A stretch of DNA of 49,109 nt from Lactobacillus sp. UCMA15818. GTDB taxonomy: Bacteria; Bacillota; Bacilli; Lactobacillales; Lactobacillaceae. The notes below the pieces were generated by a model. The model saw only the letters and a list, made by a program, of their open reading frames with translations, did not search any database and was not told the origin of the DNA. The position numbers and the translations under genes are program-made. Location of the stretch: NCBI RefSeq assembly GCF_030400225.1, contig NZ_VJYB01000013.1:1-49109 (forward strand), given 5' to 3'. Shown here one piece after another: positions 24,447-34,793 of the stretch. Each line of letters starts with the position of its first letter. The stretch's first letter is position 1.

Positions 24447-27400
24447 ATGGGCTTGAGCTTTATCTTAGGAAGTGCAGCAAAAAATCATCAAAGTGAGTTA
24501 GTTGAACAAATTGTTAGGTTAAAAAAAGAAAAAAGAGTTAAGAACATCTATATTTTAGTTCCCAATCATATTAAGTTTGCCTCGGAGATTGCAATTTTGC
24601 AGAAATTACGCGTGGCTTTTGGACGAAAAGGGGAGGTCTTTGCCCAAAGTTCAGTTCAAATTCTCTCATTTTCAAGATTAGCATGGTTTTTTTTGAAAGA
24701 TAGCGCGATTTATCAGAAGCCAAGACTTTCTAACGCAGGATTAAACATGTTAGTTTTAAATATTTTAGAGGAGCAAAAGAATAAATTAACTATTTTTAAA
24801 GGTGAACAAGCACAATCAGGTTTTGTAAGTGAAGTTGTTGCACAACTTGATGAATTTAGTAAAGGACGGATTAATAGTCAAGACTTGGCTTTTTTGGCTG
24901 AACAAACTAATAATCAAAGTGACTTATATGCTAAATTAAAAGATTTACAAATAATCTATCAAGAGTATGAAAAGAAATTAATTGGAAAGTATTTAGATAA
25001 TAGCCAGCTATTACAGGCATTAACGGAAAAAATAGCTGAAACTAATTTAGAAGATAGTTGCTTTATAGTAACTGGTTTTTCTCAATTCACAGCTAGTGAG
25101 AACAAATTAGTTGAGGCAATGATGAAAAAAGCTAAGGAAGTATATATCGATTTGGTACTAGACGAGCGGCAGAAATATGCTAGTCCGAGAAAGGAATCTA
25201 TTTATTACCGCTCTAACAAATTATATGTAAGCCTTATTGCGTATGCTGCGCAGAATCAGATAATCAGCAATAATATTGTGATTGCTGATGAACGTGTTAA
25301 AACACCAATTCTCTTAGATTTGGAAAGATATTGGACAAAGGTAGAGGGACAACACACTGAATTGAAGACGGCAGCGGTTCAAGAAGGGCTGGACATTTTT
25401 TCTGCTAACAATCGTTACCTTGAGATTGAAGAAGTTGCGACTCGAATCAGGCATAGTGTAATAAATGAGGGATATCGATATAGTGATTTTATAATATTGA
25501 CCCGTCATTTAGACTTATACCGCAATATAATTGCTCCGGTTTTTGCACAATACCATCTTCCGTTTTTTATTGATCTCCAAAAAAAGATGACGGATCATCC
25601 TTTTGTTGAATTTATAGCTGCATTATTTGCAGTGAAAAAGCATTATTATCGCTATGATGATGTGATGAGACTATTAAAAACAGAACTATTGTTACCGAAA
25701 GTAGACGGGAAAAGCCTAACAAGTAAGAAGTATCGGGAATATCTTGATTTGACGGAAAACTTAGTCTTAAAATTTGGTTTTGACGGAAAAAGTTGGCTAC
25801 GCGAAGATGATTGGATTTACTATCGCTTTTTTGAAGGAGATACAGGAACTCAGACAGATAAAGAAGTTGAAATCTCTCGAAAAGTAAATATTATTCGTAA
25901 TTTAATAAAAACAACACTTCCTCCCTTTTTTGAAAAAATGAAAAAGGTAAAAAACGGACGCGAAGCTGCACAAGCTCTCTGTCAGTTTTTAACTGAAACA
26001 GGCATCTCTAATGAATTATTGAACTGGCGCGATAAAGCAATTGAACAAGGAAATATTGCAGAAGCAGCTAAACCTGAAGAAACGTGGAATACCTTTTGTG
26101 GGCTATTGGATGAATATGTTGAATTATTGGGAGAACATAAATTTGATGAGGACCAATTTGTTGAGATACTACAAACAGGCTTCGAAGGTGCTGAATATAG
26201 CCAGGTACCTTCTACTTTAGATCAAATTATTGTTTCTGAGAGCGGGATGGTACAGATGAACGACCGGAAGATTACTTTTTTAATCGGTGCTACAGATGCA
26301 GTGATGCCAGACAGAATTAGTAATAGTAACATTATTTCTGATGAGGATCGAACATACTTAAGCCCGGCTTTAACTGAAGAACAGTACCTGAATGATGATA
26401 CACTAAATCAATTGGCTGCTGAACCATTTCTAAGTTATCTAGCATTTATGAGTTCTTCAGATAAATTATACTTGTCTTATCCACTGGCTGACGATGCCAA
26501 AGAAAGTCTGAGAGTGTCTCCTTATGTGACACAAATTGCTAATCATTATGGAATCAAATTAGATTTAAAAACACATGAACCACAAATAACTGATTCAAAC
26601 AAATATGTTTTAAAACATTATGTGGGAACAAGGAAAACAACAATTAAGAAATTATTGATGGTCCTTAGGCAATCGAAAATGCAGGAACAGCAAGTCCCTG
26701 ATATTTGGATTGAAATCCATAATTTCTTGAACGAGGATGGTCAAGAACGGGAATTTATGAATCAAATTTTGGCGAGCTTGAGTTATCAGAATATTCCTGA
26801 AAAATTAAAACCTGAGCTTGTTGATTTGTTATATGGAAAAACAATAAACACTTCAATATCTAAGTTAGAAGAGTTTTATGCAAATGAATATGCTTATTTC
26901 TTGAAGTATGGATTGAAATTACAAGAAAGAAGTATTTTTGAATTATCTGCAGCCAATACAGGAGAATTCTTTCATTTAGCAATGGATTCATTGGTAAAGA
27001 TGTTGAAAGCAGAGAATATTCGTTTACCGGAGATAACTGTGGAACAGCTCATGAAGAAAATTAGGATTATCACGGAGCAAATCCGCCAGTTACCTCAATT
27101 CCAAATTTTGAATAGTACACAAAGAATGCAGTATCTAGCAAGACAATTGGATGCAACGGTGCTGCAAGTAGCAAGGGCAATGCAGAAACAACAAGAAAGA
27201 AGTAACACACAGATTATTCAGACAGAAGTGTTGTTTGGTCATGTGGGGACTGAAAATGGTCTTGCTCCATTGGAATTTAAGTTGGAAAATGAACGCAAGG
27301 TTAATGTACGTGGAAAGATTGATCGATTAGATCAGATTCTCGCAGGTAATACGAACTATGTTGGAATTGTAGATTACAAGTCAAGTTCGCATATTTTTGA

Positions 27401-28013
27401 TTTTCGAGATGCCTATTATGGATTGGCATTGCAAATGCTGACGTATTTAGATGCATTGATGCTTAATTTTGGTAAAATTACAAATAATGAACAAACCAAA
27501 CCAGCAGGGGCGCTATATATGCACCTGTATAATCCAAAGTTAAAAGCAAAGGATGTTTTGAAACAATCTAAGGAAAAGGTGTGGCTTAAAGCTAATAAAT
27601 ATGATGGCTTAATTATTTCAGATGAGAATTTGCTACAAGCAATGGATGAGAAACTAGCTGAGGAGAGCAATGGTTATTCAAATGTTTATCCTTTTAGAAA
27701 GAACAAGGATGGTAGTTTTAAAGCTAGCGGGCGGCATCAACTAGTAACATTAGCAGAATTAGAGCTGTTATTACGGCATAATGAGGATTTGATTAAGGAA
27801 GCAGCAAACAAAATTTTGAGTGGTGAATTATCGTTGAATCCTGTTCAATGGCCTGATAAGCGCACGGCATTGCAATTTTCACCATATAAGTCAATCTTTC
27901 AATTTGACGCAATGCTGCCAGAAAATAATTATCGGAAACTGCCGAAGATAACTCCAGAAGAAATAATCAAAATGTTGACGGAAAGTGCAGGTGAAATTAA
28001 TGGCAAAATTTGA
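24447..28013 (+). CDS. rexB: ATP-dependent exonuclease subunit RexB (AddB family)
   Basis: An 1188-residue subunit of the RexAB/AddAB double-strand-break resection nuclease. The N-terminus (FILGSAAKNHQSEL) sits where AddB has a Walker A but lacks GxGKS/T. The C-terminal PD-(D/E)XK nuclease is visible as GIVDYKSSSHIFDFRDAYYG and ALQMLTYLDA (about 970-1005). The iron-sulfur cysteines of AddB are missing: residues 1141-1154 read ALQFSPYKSIFQFD, where AddB has Cys at three of these positions. The start has AAAGGGGG upstream. rexA overlaps the 3' end by 14 nt. Confidence 0.93.
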   Translation: MGLSFILGSAAKNHQSELVEQIVRLKKEKRVKNIYILVPNHIKFASEIAILQKLRVAFGRKGEVFAQSSVQILSFSRLAWFFLKDSAIYQKPRLSNAGLNMLVLNILEEQKNKLTIFKGEQAQSGFVSEVVAQLDEFSKGRINSQDLAFLAEQTNNQSDLYAKLKDLQIIYQEYEKKLIGKYLDNSQLLQALTEKIAETNLEDSCFIVTGFSQFTASENKLVEAMMKKAKEVYIDLVLDERQKYASPRKESIYYRSNKLYVSLIAYAAQNQIISNNIVIADERVKTPILLDLERYWTKVEGQHTELKTAAVQEGLDIFSANNRYLEIEEVATRIRHSVINEGYRYSDFIILTRHLDLYRNIIAPVFAQYHLPFFIDLQKKMTDHPFVEFIAALFAVKKHYYRYDDVMRLLKTELLLPKVDGKSLTSKKYREYLDLTENLVLKFGFDGKSWLREDDWIYYRFFEGDTGTQTDKEVEISRKVNIIRNLIKTTLPPFFEKMKKVKNGREAAQALCQFLTETGISNELLNWRDKAIEQGNIAEAAKPEETWNTFCGLLDEYVELLGEHKFDEDQFVEILQTGFEGAEYSQVPSTLDQIIVSESGMVQMNDRKITFLIGATDAVMPDRISNSNIISDEDRTYLSPALTEEQYLNDDTLNQLAAEPFLSYLAFMSSSDKLYLSYPLADDAKESLRVSPYVTQIANHYGIKLDLKTHEPQITDSNKYVLKHYVGTRKTTIKKLLMVLRQSKMQEQQVPDIWIEIHNFLNEDGQEREFMNQILASLSYQNIPEKLKPELVDLLYGKTINTSISKLEEFYANEYAYFLKYGLKLQERSIFELSAANTGEFFHLAMDSLVKMLKAENIRLPEITVEQLMKKIRIITEQIRQLPQFQILNSTQRMQYLARQLDATVLQVARAMQKQQERSNTQIIQTEVLFGHVGTENGLAPLEFKLENERKVNVRGKIDRLDQILAGNTNYVGIVDYKSSSHIFDFRDAYYGLALQMLTYLDALMLNFGKITNNEQTKPAGALYMHLYNPKLKAKDVLKQSKEKVWLKANKYDGLIISDENLLQAMDEKLAEESNGYSNVYPFRKNKDGSFKASGRHQLVTLAELELLLRHNEDLIKEAANKILSGELSLNPVQWPDKRTALQFSPYKSIFQFDAMLPENNYRKLPKITPEEIIKMLTESAGEINGKI

Positions 28014-31000
28014 ATTTACTCGTTCTCAAAAAGAGGCAATTGAGAGTAGCGGACAGAACATCTTAGTTGCAGCTTCAGCAGGTTCTGGTAAGACACGTGT
28101 ATTGGTGGAACGTGTTATTTCACATTTAAAGCAAAAAGTTGGGATTGACACAATGCTGATAGTAACCTTTACAGAGGCTGCTGCAAAAGAGATGAAGGAA
28201 CGAATTCAAAAAGCACTCCAGCTTGAGATAAATAGTGCCAAAGGCAGTGAGCAACAATGGTATATCCAACAATTAAACCGTTTGAATATTGCCAATATCA
28301 GCACCCTGCATGCATTTTGCTTGCGATTAATAGAAAAGTATTATTATTTGATTGATCTAGATCCTGTTTTTAGAATGCTGACAGATGAAACAGAAAGAAC
28401 ACTGTTGCGTGATGATGTTTGGAATGATTTACGTGAAGAATACTATCTGCATTCTGACGAACTTTTTGAGAAATTGACACAAAACTTTTCTGATGATCGT
28501 AGTGATGATGGATTGGCAAGTCTAGTTTTTAAGGTTTTTGATTTTGCTAATGCCAACTCAAACTTTGATGAATGGCTCGGTATGATGGGGCAGAGCTATG
28601 CAGTTGATGCGGATAACTTGGTAGCGAGCCGAATCTTTACGAGACAGCTTAAACCGATAATATTAGAAAATTTGGCTCAAGCTGAGCGTAATCTGACTCG
28701 GGCTCTAGAAATAGCAGAAAATCAAGGCTTTGTAAAATGGGAAGATCGTCTTAAAAAAGAGCTGGAAACTATTTCTGAACTTAAATCCAGTGTTGAAGTA
28801 GATAGGTGGAATGAAATCCAAGCAAGAGTAATGAATTTTACCTTAGGAACAGCTCCACGGATGACGAAGTTAGATGATATTCAAAAAGAGGCCAAAGATG
28901 AGATTCTTGGGTTACGGATAGATGTGAAAAAAAGAGTAGCCAAATTAGCTGAAGATTACTTCTTATTCAATGAACAGCAACAATTTGAATTGATGAAAGC
29001 TAGCGAACAGTTAGTTTTGAAATTAATAGAAGTTGTCCAAAATTTTGCACTCAAGTTTGCGCAAGCTAAGCGACAGCGGCATGTATTAGATTTTAGCGAT
29101 CTTGAACATTTTGCACTCGCAATATTATCAGGAAATACTGGAGACAAAAGAAAAGTTCGTAAGAAGTTACAAGAGAAGTTCAGTGAAATCATGATTGATG
29201 AGTACCAAGATACAAATCAATTACAAGAAACACTAATAGGATACTTAGCTAAGAATTCCCCGGGAAATATGTTTATGGTTGGGGATGTCAAGCAGTCAAT
29301 TTATGGCTTTAGACTGGCCGACCCAACAATGTTTTTAGAGAAATATCAACGATATTCGCAAAGTAAAGAGCATAATGATAGTAGTGGTAAGAGAGTGATT
29401 CTGGCAGAAAATTTTCGCTCTGTTAAGAATGTCACATCTTTTATAAACTTAATCTTTAAACAACTAATGGATAATCGTGTTGGTGAGTTAGATTATGATG
29501 AAGATGCACAATTAAAATTTGGAGCAGCATATTATCCTGATTTGTCACCAACCGCCGAGGTTTTAATCTATGAGTCAGAAAAGAGCAAAGATAGTACCAA
29601 TAGTTTAGCTGATGAAGATGTAGCGAATGATTTCATTCCTGATAGTGCAGCGCAGGGCCAAATTTTGGCAGCAATCGACAAGATTAAAGAATTAGTTGCA
29701 CAAAAGAAAACAATTTATGACCGTACGAAAGGTGAGATTCGCGAAGTAGCCTATGGAGATATTGTTTTGTTAGTTCCAACACGGAATAATAATCTATTAA
29801 TTATGGATGAGTTTCAAAAGGCTGAAATACCTGTTTTTATAAATGATGCACAGAACTACTTTCAGACAACTGAGATACAGATAATGCTGTCCTTTTTGAA
29901 AATAATAGATAATCCATTGCAAGATATTCCACTAGTCAGTGTTCTTAGATCGCCAATTGTCGGCTTGAAAGAAAATGCTTTAGCCTATCTAAGGATTAAT
30001 CAACGAACTGGTGATTATTACCAAGCGCTGCAAAATTTCTGTGAAAATTTCAATGATACTGCAGAAAGTACTTTTGGCAGAGAAATCTATGTCAAAATTG
30101 ATAGGTTCATGAATCTTTTGAATGAGTTAAGAAATACTGCACGAAAGAATGAACTAGCAGCACTGATATGGCAGATTTACGAAGAGACTGGTTTCTTGGA
30201 TTATGTCGGTGGAATGCCTGGTGGGATGCAAAGGCAAGCCAACTTGCATGCGTTGTATGAGCGAGCAAGTGCATACGAGAAGACAAGTTTTAAAGGACTT
30301 TTTCAATTTGTCAGGTTTATTGATAGGATGCAGAAACAAAATCATGATTTGGCTGAAGCCACTGCAAAAAAGACTGACGATGCAATCCAAGTCATGACGA
30401 TTCATGGCAGTAAGGGCCTAGAATTCCCGGTCGTTTTCTTAATGGATGCAAATCATCAGTTCAATGAACAAAATCTACGAGAAGATTACGTATTAGATGT
30501 TCATGATGGGATTGGAATAACATATCTTGATGATGAACGAGTGAAGAAAGATACGTTGCCGAAGATGGTAATCAAAGATCTCGCAAAGAAAAAGCTTGCG
30601 GCTGAACAGATGAGATTGCTGTATGTTGCACTGACACGTGCGGAACAATTACTATACATTGTTGGAACATATTCGAATAAGAAAACAGCAGTTTCAATTT
30701 GGAAGCAAGCGGTACAAGATCATCAGCTGGTACTCAGTCCAACTATTAGACAACAAGGTAAGAACTTTATGGATTGGATAGGGATGTGTCTGATAAGAAC
30801 AAAATACTGTGGAGAGACATTTGCAGTTTCGAGTACTGCACCAAAGGAAATCCAAGAATCTACTGCAAATTTTGCAGTGGAATTCTATAATAGTTCTAAA
30901 CTTCAGTTGGAAAGTGATCAGCAGGATGATCCAGTTAACCTCTTAGTGAAAGAAAATAAAGGCTCGGCGAATTCTAACAAAGCTGAGATTAGTAAACTGT

Positions 31001-31737
31001 TGAATTTTGAATATCCGGATGTGGACTTGACAATGACAACTGCTTATCAGGCAGTTTCAGAGGTAAAGCGTGTGTTTGCTGATCCCGCAGAAACAGAATT
31101 ACCATTTTTAAAAGAGTGGGGAGCAAACACTTTTAAGAGGAAAGCTAATCGAATAGTAAATAAAGAATTTAAACTACCCACTTTTTTTAATAATGAAAAC
31201 AAGGTTTCAGCTGCCCAGATAGGGACAGCAACCCATTTAGTGCTACAAAAGATAGAATTGGAAAAACCAGTTACAACACAAGTAATTGAGCAAACGATTG
31301 CTAACTTGTTGGAAAGCGGCTTGTTGGAAAGCGACATTGCAGAAAGAATTGAAATACAGTCAATTGTTAATTTCTTTACAAGCAACATGGGACAACTTTT
31401 ACTGAAAGAGCCGCAATTGGTAAAACGAGAAGTTCCGTTTTCAATGTTAATGCCGGTTAATGAACTGTTTCCAGATGTTAAGACAAGGATTGCCGCTGAT
31501 ATACTTATTCACGGTATTATTGATGCATATATCAAAACTGATAAAGAAGTTATTTTACTGGATTATAAAACAGATTATATTGGACCAGGAGCTATACAAA
31601 AAAAGAAAGAGCTGATTAGTCGTTATAAGGGGCAGTTGAATCTGTATGCGGTTGCTTTAGAAAATGAATTAGGGCAAAAGGTAACTCACAAATATCTTTA
31701 TTTACTAAGCATAAATGAGTTAGTCGAGGTTCTATGA
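28000..31737 (+). CDS. rexA: ATP-dependent helicase/nuclease subunit RexA (AddA family)
   Basis: A 1245-residue UvrD-like SF1 helicase with a C-terminal nuclease that unwinds and degrades broken DNA ends with RexB. Walker A is AASAGSGKTR (about 25-34), Walker B IMIDEYQDTNQLQ, a later helicase motif QVMTIHGSKGLEFPVVF, and motif VI RLLYVALTRAEQLLY. The nuclease motif is VILLDYKTDY followed by YKGQLNLYA. The ATG is preferred over a GTG 15 nt upstream, since AGGTGA lies six nt before it. It overlaps rexB (translational coupling) and its last six nt overlap the convergent hydrolase gene. Confidence 0.95.
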   Translation: MAKFEFTRSQKEAIESSGQNILVAASAGSGKTRVLVERVISHLKQKVGIDTMLIVTFTEAAAKEMKERIQKALQLEINSAKGSEQQWYIQQLNRLNIANISTLHAFCLRLIEKYYYLIDLDPVFRMLTDETERTLLRDDVWNDLREEYYLHSDELFEKLTQNFSDDRSDDGLASLVFKVFDFANANSNFDEWLGMMGQSYAVDADNLVASRIFTRQLKPIILENLAQAERNLTRALEIAENQGFVKWEDRLKKELETISELKSSVEVDRWNEIQARVMNFTLGTAPRMTKLDDIQKEAKDEILGLRIDVKKRVAKLAEDYFLFNEQQQFELMKASEQLVLKLIEVVQNFALKFAQAKRQRHVLDFSDLEHFALAILSGNTGDKRKVRKKLQEKFSEIMIDEYQDTNQLQETLIGYLAKNSPGNMFMVGDVKQSIYGFRLADPTMFLEKYQRYSQSKEHNDSSGKRVILAENFRSVKNVTSFINLIFKQLMDNRVGELDYDEDAQLKFGAAYYPDLSPTAEVLIYESEKSKDSTNSLADEDVANDFIPDSAAQGQILAAIDKIKELVAQKKTIYDRTKGEIREVAYGDIVLLVPTRNNNLLIMDEFQKAEIPVFINDAQNYFQTTEIQIMLSFLKIIDNPLQDIPLVSVLRSPIVGLKENALAYLRINQRTGDYYQALQNFCENFNDTAESTFGREIYVKIDRFMNLLNELRNTARKNELAALIWQIYEETGFLDYVGGMPGGMQRQANLHALYERASAYEKTSFKGLFQFVRFIDRMQKQNHDLAEATAKKTDDAIQVMTIHGSKGLEFPVVFLMDANHQFNEQNLREDYVLDVHDGIGITYLDDERVKKDTLPKMVIKDLAKKKLAAEQMRLLYVALTRAEQLLYIVGTYSNKKTAVSIWKQAVQDHQLVLSPTIRQQGKNFMDWIGMCLIRTKYCGETFAVSSTAPKEIQESTANFAVEFYNSSKLQLESDQQDDPVNLLVKENKGSANSNKAEISKLLNFEYPDVDLTMTTAYQAVSEVKRVFADPAETELPFLKEWGANTFKRKANRIVNKEFKLPTFFNNENKVSAAQIGTATHLVLQKIELEKPVTTQVIEQTIANLLESGLLESDIAERIEIQSIVNFFTSNMGQLLLKEPQLVKREVPFSMLMPVNELFPDVKTRIAADILIHGIIDAYIKTDKEVILLDYKTDYIGPGAIQKKKELISRYKGQLNLYAVALENELGQKVTHKYLYLLSINELVEVL

Positions 31738-32556
31738 ATTCTCGAATTGGGATGACATCCAACTAATTGCAAGATCAACCCAGGTTGCGACACGAGAGTT
31801 AATATCCGAAACCCCTTTTTCTGGACGTGCGGTCAGGGTGTTAGCCAGTACAGTTCCATGAATACCCGATGAAAAGATATGTGATTCAAAGGGAACTTTA
31901 TTTTTAGCCAGTTGGGTAATATAACCCAACGTGTTACTAAGAGGTACAGCAGTATCTGTATAAGAATGCCAGATAAATGTTGGCGGCGTTTTTGCATTAA
32001 CTAATCTTTGTGTATTTATCAATTCAGGGATTGCGATGATGTGATTAATTTTGGTTGATTTATTTGTAAAGAAAGTCGTTAAATCAGTTAAGGGATATGC
32101 TAGAATTTGAGCATTGGGTCTGATGCTTTCACTTGTTAAATTTAATTCACTTGTTAATTTAACCGTTGCCCACGTTCCGGACAATGCAGAAACAATATGT
32201 CCTCCGGCGGAAAAGCCCAATGTAGTAAGCGCATCAGGATTTTGATTGAACTTCTTTGCATTAGTTCTGATAAAGGCAATAGTTGAGGCGAGTTCATATA
32301 AAGGAATCGGGTAAAGTGGTTCAGTGTCAGTGGAAAGTAAAGAATAATTCAATGAATAGACGTTGAAACCATGAGCATGAAAGGCAAGTGCCGCTAGAGT
32401 ATTCTCCCTTTGTGAAAGGTGCTTGAAACTGCCCCCCGCACAAATTATAATTCCGGGAAACATCGTCTTTTTTGGAGTCGTTATGGGTAAAACGTATGCA
32501 GTTGCAGTTACAAAATTTTCATTAGGCAAAGGAATTGTAAGTTCAGTGATTGACAT
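31732..32556 (-). CDS. Alpha/beta hydrolase, esterase/BD-FAE-like
   Basis: A 274-residue predicted cytoplasmic hydrolase. It shows the nucleophile elbow GFSAGGH, an upstream oxyanion-type segment IIICAGGSFKHLS, a candidate acid in WHSYTDTAVPLS, and a C-terminal His in SSGIHGT. These are arranged as in acetyl-xylan esterase or carboxylesterase-like proteins of lactic acid bacteria. The ATG with AGGTG six nt upstream is used rather than a GTG nine nt earlier that overlaps the RBS. Its 3' end overlaps rexA on the opposite strand by six nt. It is divergent from the XRE regulator. Substrate unknown. Confidence 0.85.
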   Translation of the reverse strand: MSITELTIPLPNENFVTATAYVLPITTPKKTMFPGIIICAGGSFKHLSQRENTLAALAFHAHGFNVYSLNYSLLSTDTEPLYPIPLYELASTIAFIRTNAKKFNQNPDALTTLGFSAGGHIVSALSGTWATVKLTSELNLTSESIRPNAQILAYPLTDLTTFFTNKSTKINHIIAIPELINTQRLVNAKTPPTFIWHSYTDTAVPLSNTLGYITQLAKNKVPFESHIFSSGIHGTVLANTLTARPEKGVSDINSRVATWVDLAISWMSSQFENS

Positions 32557-32663
32557 TGCGAACACCTGACTTTCATGGAGAATAAGAATTTCTCATTTAT
32601 TTTAGCATAGCAATTCTTTTAAGTATAACAGTTGAATTTATAAATATTAGGAGGGAAAATTAT

Positions 32664-33110
32664 ATGTTTCCAGAACAATTAAAAGCGTTACGCAGGGGAA
32701 GCGGGTTAACGCTTTCGCAATTGGCAAGACAGTTAAATGAAATGAATATAGATGATGAATTAAAGACACATCCCAATTCTGGACCGCAGATTGGGAGCTG
32801 GGAACGCGGTATTAATACACCTTCCTATTCTGAAGTTATGAAATTGGCGATTTTTTTTGGAGTATCACTAGACTTCATAGTGGGGAGAGTCAATCAGCAA
32901 ATTGATATTGAAAAGATGTTTACTTTAAATAATGATTTAGTCTTTGATGGAAAGCAATTATCAGGTAGAGATCGTGCCGAAAGCTATAGCATTTTAAAAG
33001 CATATTTTATCGGTAAGAGTTTAACAACTCTGCATGGTTCCGATAATAAAGAGAGCAAGAGTTACAAGGAGATTACACTTAGTTTTAGTGATAGAAAATC
33101 GACCGATTAG
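32664..33110 (+). CDS. XRE-family helix-turn-helix regulator
   Basis: A 148-residue DNA-binding protein with an N-terminal HTH_3 domain (about 1-72: LKALRRGSGLTLSQLARQL, then IGSWERGINTPSYSEVMKLA and FFGVSLDFIVGR). The loop between helices 1 and 3 is longer than usual (NEMNIDDELKTHPNSGP). The C-terminal half (about 80-148) is not recognised and could be an effector or oligomerisation region. AGGAGGG precedes the ATG. It is divergent from the hydrolase, a possible target, and 84 nt upstream of the TerC-family gene. Confidence 0.85.
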   Translation: MFPEQLKALRRGSGLTLSQLARQLNEMNIDDELKTHPNSGPQIGSWERGINTPSYSEVMKLAIFFGVSLDFIVGRVNQQIDIEKMFTLNNDLVFDGKQLSGRDRAESYSILKAYFIGKSLTTLHGSDNKESKSYKEITLSFSDRKSTD

Positions 33111-33194
33111 TGCCTTGAATGGCAGTTTAATTATAAATTATAATATGTTAAAATGAAGTTAAATTAATAAAATCAGCTGCAGGAGGGCTCTTTG

Positions 33195-33917
33195 TTGGAT
33201 ATTATTTCTAAATTATATGGTCCATTTTTTAATATTGAGAATTGGAAATTGGTAATTGAATCTGGAAGTGACTGGCTTGTGATTCTATCGCTTGCTTTGA
33301 TTGAGTGTCTGCTTTCGGTAGATAACGCAATCGTGCTTGCTGCGCAGACGAAGGTCTTGCCTACAAAAAAAGAACAAGAGAAATCCCTGTTTTATGGTCT
33401 TTGGGGTGCATATGTGTTCCGTTTTCTGATTATTGGGATAGGGACATACTTGATAAATTTTTGGGAAATCAAGGTAGTCGGTGCGGGGTATTTGCTTTAT
33501 CTAGCACTAGCACATTTTTATCACATGTACCATCCTATTGCCAAGAGGAAAAGGGCAAAAGGCAAGCGGCTATTACCATTATTCTGGTCCGTTGTAATCT
33601 CCATTGAATTGATGGATATTGTATTTTCAATTGATTCTGTATTAGCATCACTAGCAATTTCTTCAAACCCAGTAATTATATTGCTAGGTGGGATGATTGG
33701 TATTTTGTGTATGCGTGGAATTGCCGAAATAATTATCAAACTTATGGAAATCATACCTGAACTTGAGGTAATGGCGTATGCCTTAATCGGATTAATTGCA
33801 GTAAAGCTGTTTGTTTCGATTCCCATGATAGACATTGAAATTCCAGCCCCGTTATTTGCTGGGGTTGTTTTGTTAGCAATTTTTATCACACTTATTATAA
33901 ATCGTGTGAGAAGATAA
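33195..33917 (+). CDS. TerC-family integral membrane protein
   Basis: A 240-residue membrane protein with about seven TM helices. The paired acidic motifs of the TerC family are present: LIECLLSVDNAIVLAAQTK near the N-terminus and IELMDIVFSIDSVLA in the middle. Family members such as Bacillus YkoY/MeeF are implicated in Mn2+ export or metalation of secreted proteins; tellurite resistance is historical. Two consecutive TTG codons begin the gene. The second has AGGAGGG seven nt upstream and is chosen; the first is only four nt away. I see no yybP-ykoY riboswitch in the 80-nt leader. Confidence 0.9.
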   Translation: MDIISKLYGPFFNIENWKLVIESGSDWLVILSLALIECLLSVDNAIVLAAQTKVLPTKKEQEKSLFYGLWGAYVFRFLIIGIGTYLINFWEIKVVGAGYLLYLALAHFYHMYHPIAKRKRAKGKRLLPLFWSVVISIELMDIVFSIDSVLASLAISSNPVIILLGGMIGILCMRGIAEIIIKLMEIIPELEVMAYALIGLIAVKLFVSIPMIDIEIPAPLFAGVVLLAIFITLIINRVRR

Positions 33918-33959
33918 GTAAAAGCGGATTTTAAAATTCAAAGGATTGGTGATTAAAAA

Positions 33960-34775
33960 ATGTATAAGTTAATTGCATGTGATTTAGATGAAACACTTTT
34001 GAACGATCAGAAAAAAATCTCGCCAGAAAATGTTCGAGCAATTAAGAAAGCGGTTGCGCAGGGAGCTTTTTTTGTTCCCAATACTGGACGTAATTTTTTG
34101 ACAGTCCAAGATAATTTACGTGAGCTAGGACTGTATCAACAAGAAAATTCTTATGTGATTTCGTTTAATGGTGGAGCAATTGTTGAGAATCAAGGAAATC
34201 AAATTTTAACAACCAATCTTTTGTCATTTAAAGTCATAAGACAACTTTTTGAGTTAGGTGTGAAAAATAATTACTGTATTCATGTGTACTCACTGGATAA
34301 ACTTTATATTTGGAATATCAATTCCAAAGAAATTAATTATATTTCTGGAAGAGTTGCTCATTGGGAAGAACTGAAAGAAGACAACATTGATGCATTGGCA
34401 GGAACCGAATTGGTAAAGATAATCTTTAATGTACCAACCAAAGCAGAGCGTGAGAAAATAGAAGGGGAGGTTCTAAGGAACATTGATGATTCATTGAATA
34501 TTACTTTTTCATCGGATCGCTATATTGAATTTAATTCTGCAAAAGCTGATAAGGGTCAAGGACTTATTAAACTGGGTAAGATGTTAAATATTGAGGAAGA
34601 CGAAATCATTGCAATTGGAGATAGTGGCAATGACTTAGCCATGATAAAAACCGCGGGTCTGGGGGTTGCTGTTGCAAATGCACATGAATTGATAAAGGAA
34701 AATGCTAATTTTATTACTTCTAATGATAATAACAACAGTGCAGTTGCAGAAGTCATTGAGAAATTCATTCTATGA
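33960..34775 (+). CDS. Cof-type HAD-superfamily phosphatase
   Basis: A 271-residue cytoplasmic hydrolase acting on small phosphorylated metabolites. HAD motif I is DLDETLLNDQ (Asp8 nucleophile), motif II NTGR, the motif III Lys is in NSAKADKGQG, and motif IV is GDSGNDLAMIK. The C2B cap lies between motifs II and III. GGATTGGTG precedes the ATG. The thioredoxin gene starts 18 nt downstream, suggesting cotranscription. Substrate not predictable. Confidence 0.92.
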   Translation: MYKLIACDLDETLLNDQKKISPENVRAIKKAVAQGAFFVPNTGRNFLTVQDNLRELGLYQQENSYVISFNGGAIVENQGNQILTTNLLSFKVIRQLFELGVKNNYCIHVYSLDKLYIWNINSKEINYISGRVAHWEELKEDNIDALAGTELVKIIFNVPTKAEREKIEGEVLRNIDDSLNITFSSDRYIEFNSAKADKGQGLIKLGKMLNIEEDEIIAIGDSGNDLAMIKTAGLGVAVANAHELIKENANFITSNDNNNSAVAEVIEKFIL

Positions 34776-34793
34776 CAACTGAGGGAGTGTAAT

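Noticed and set aside
33111-33191. yybP-ykoY manganese riboswitch before the TerC-family gene
   Set aside because: The leader is only about 80 nt and AT-rich and shows none of the conserved paired loops of that riboswitch.
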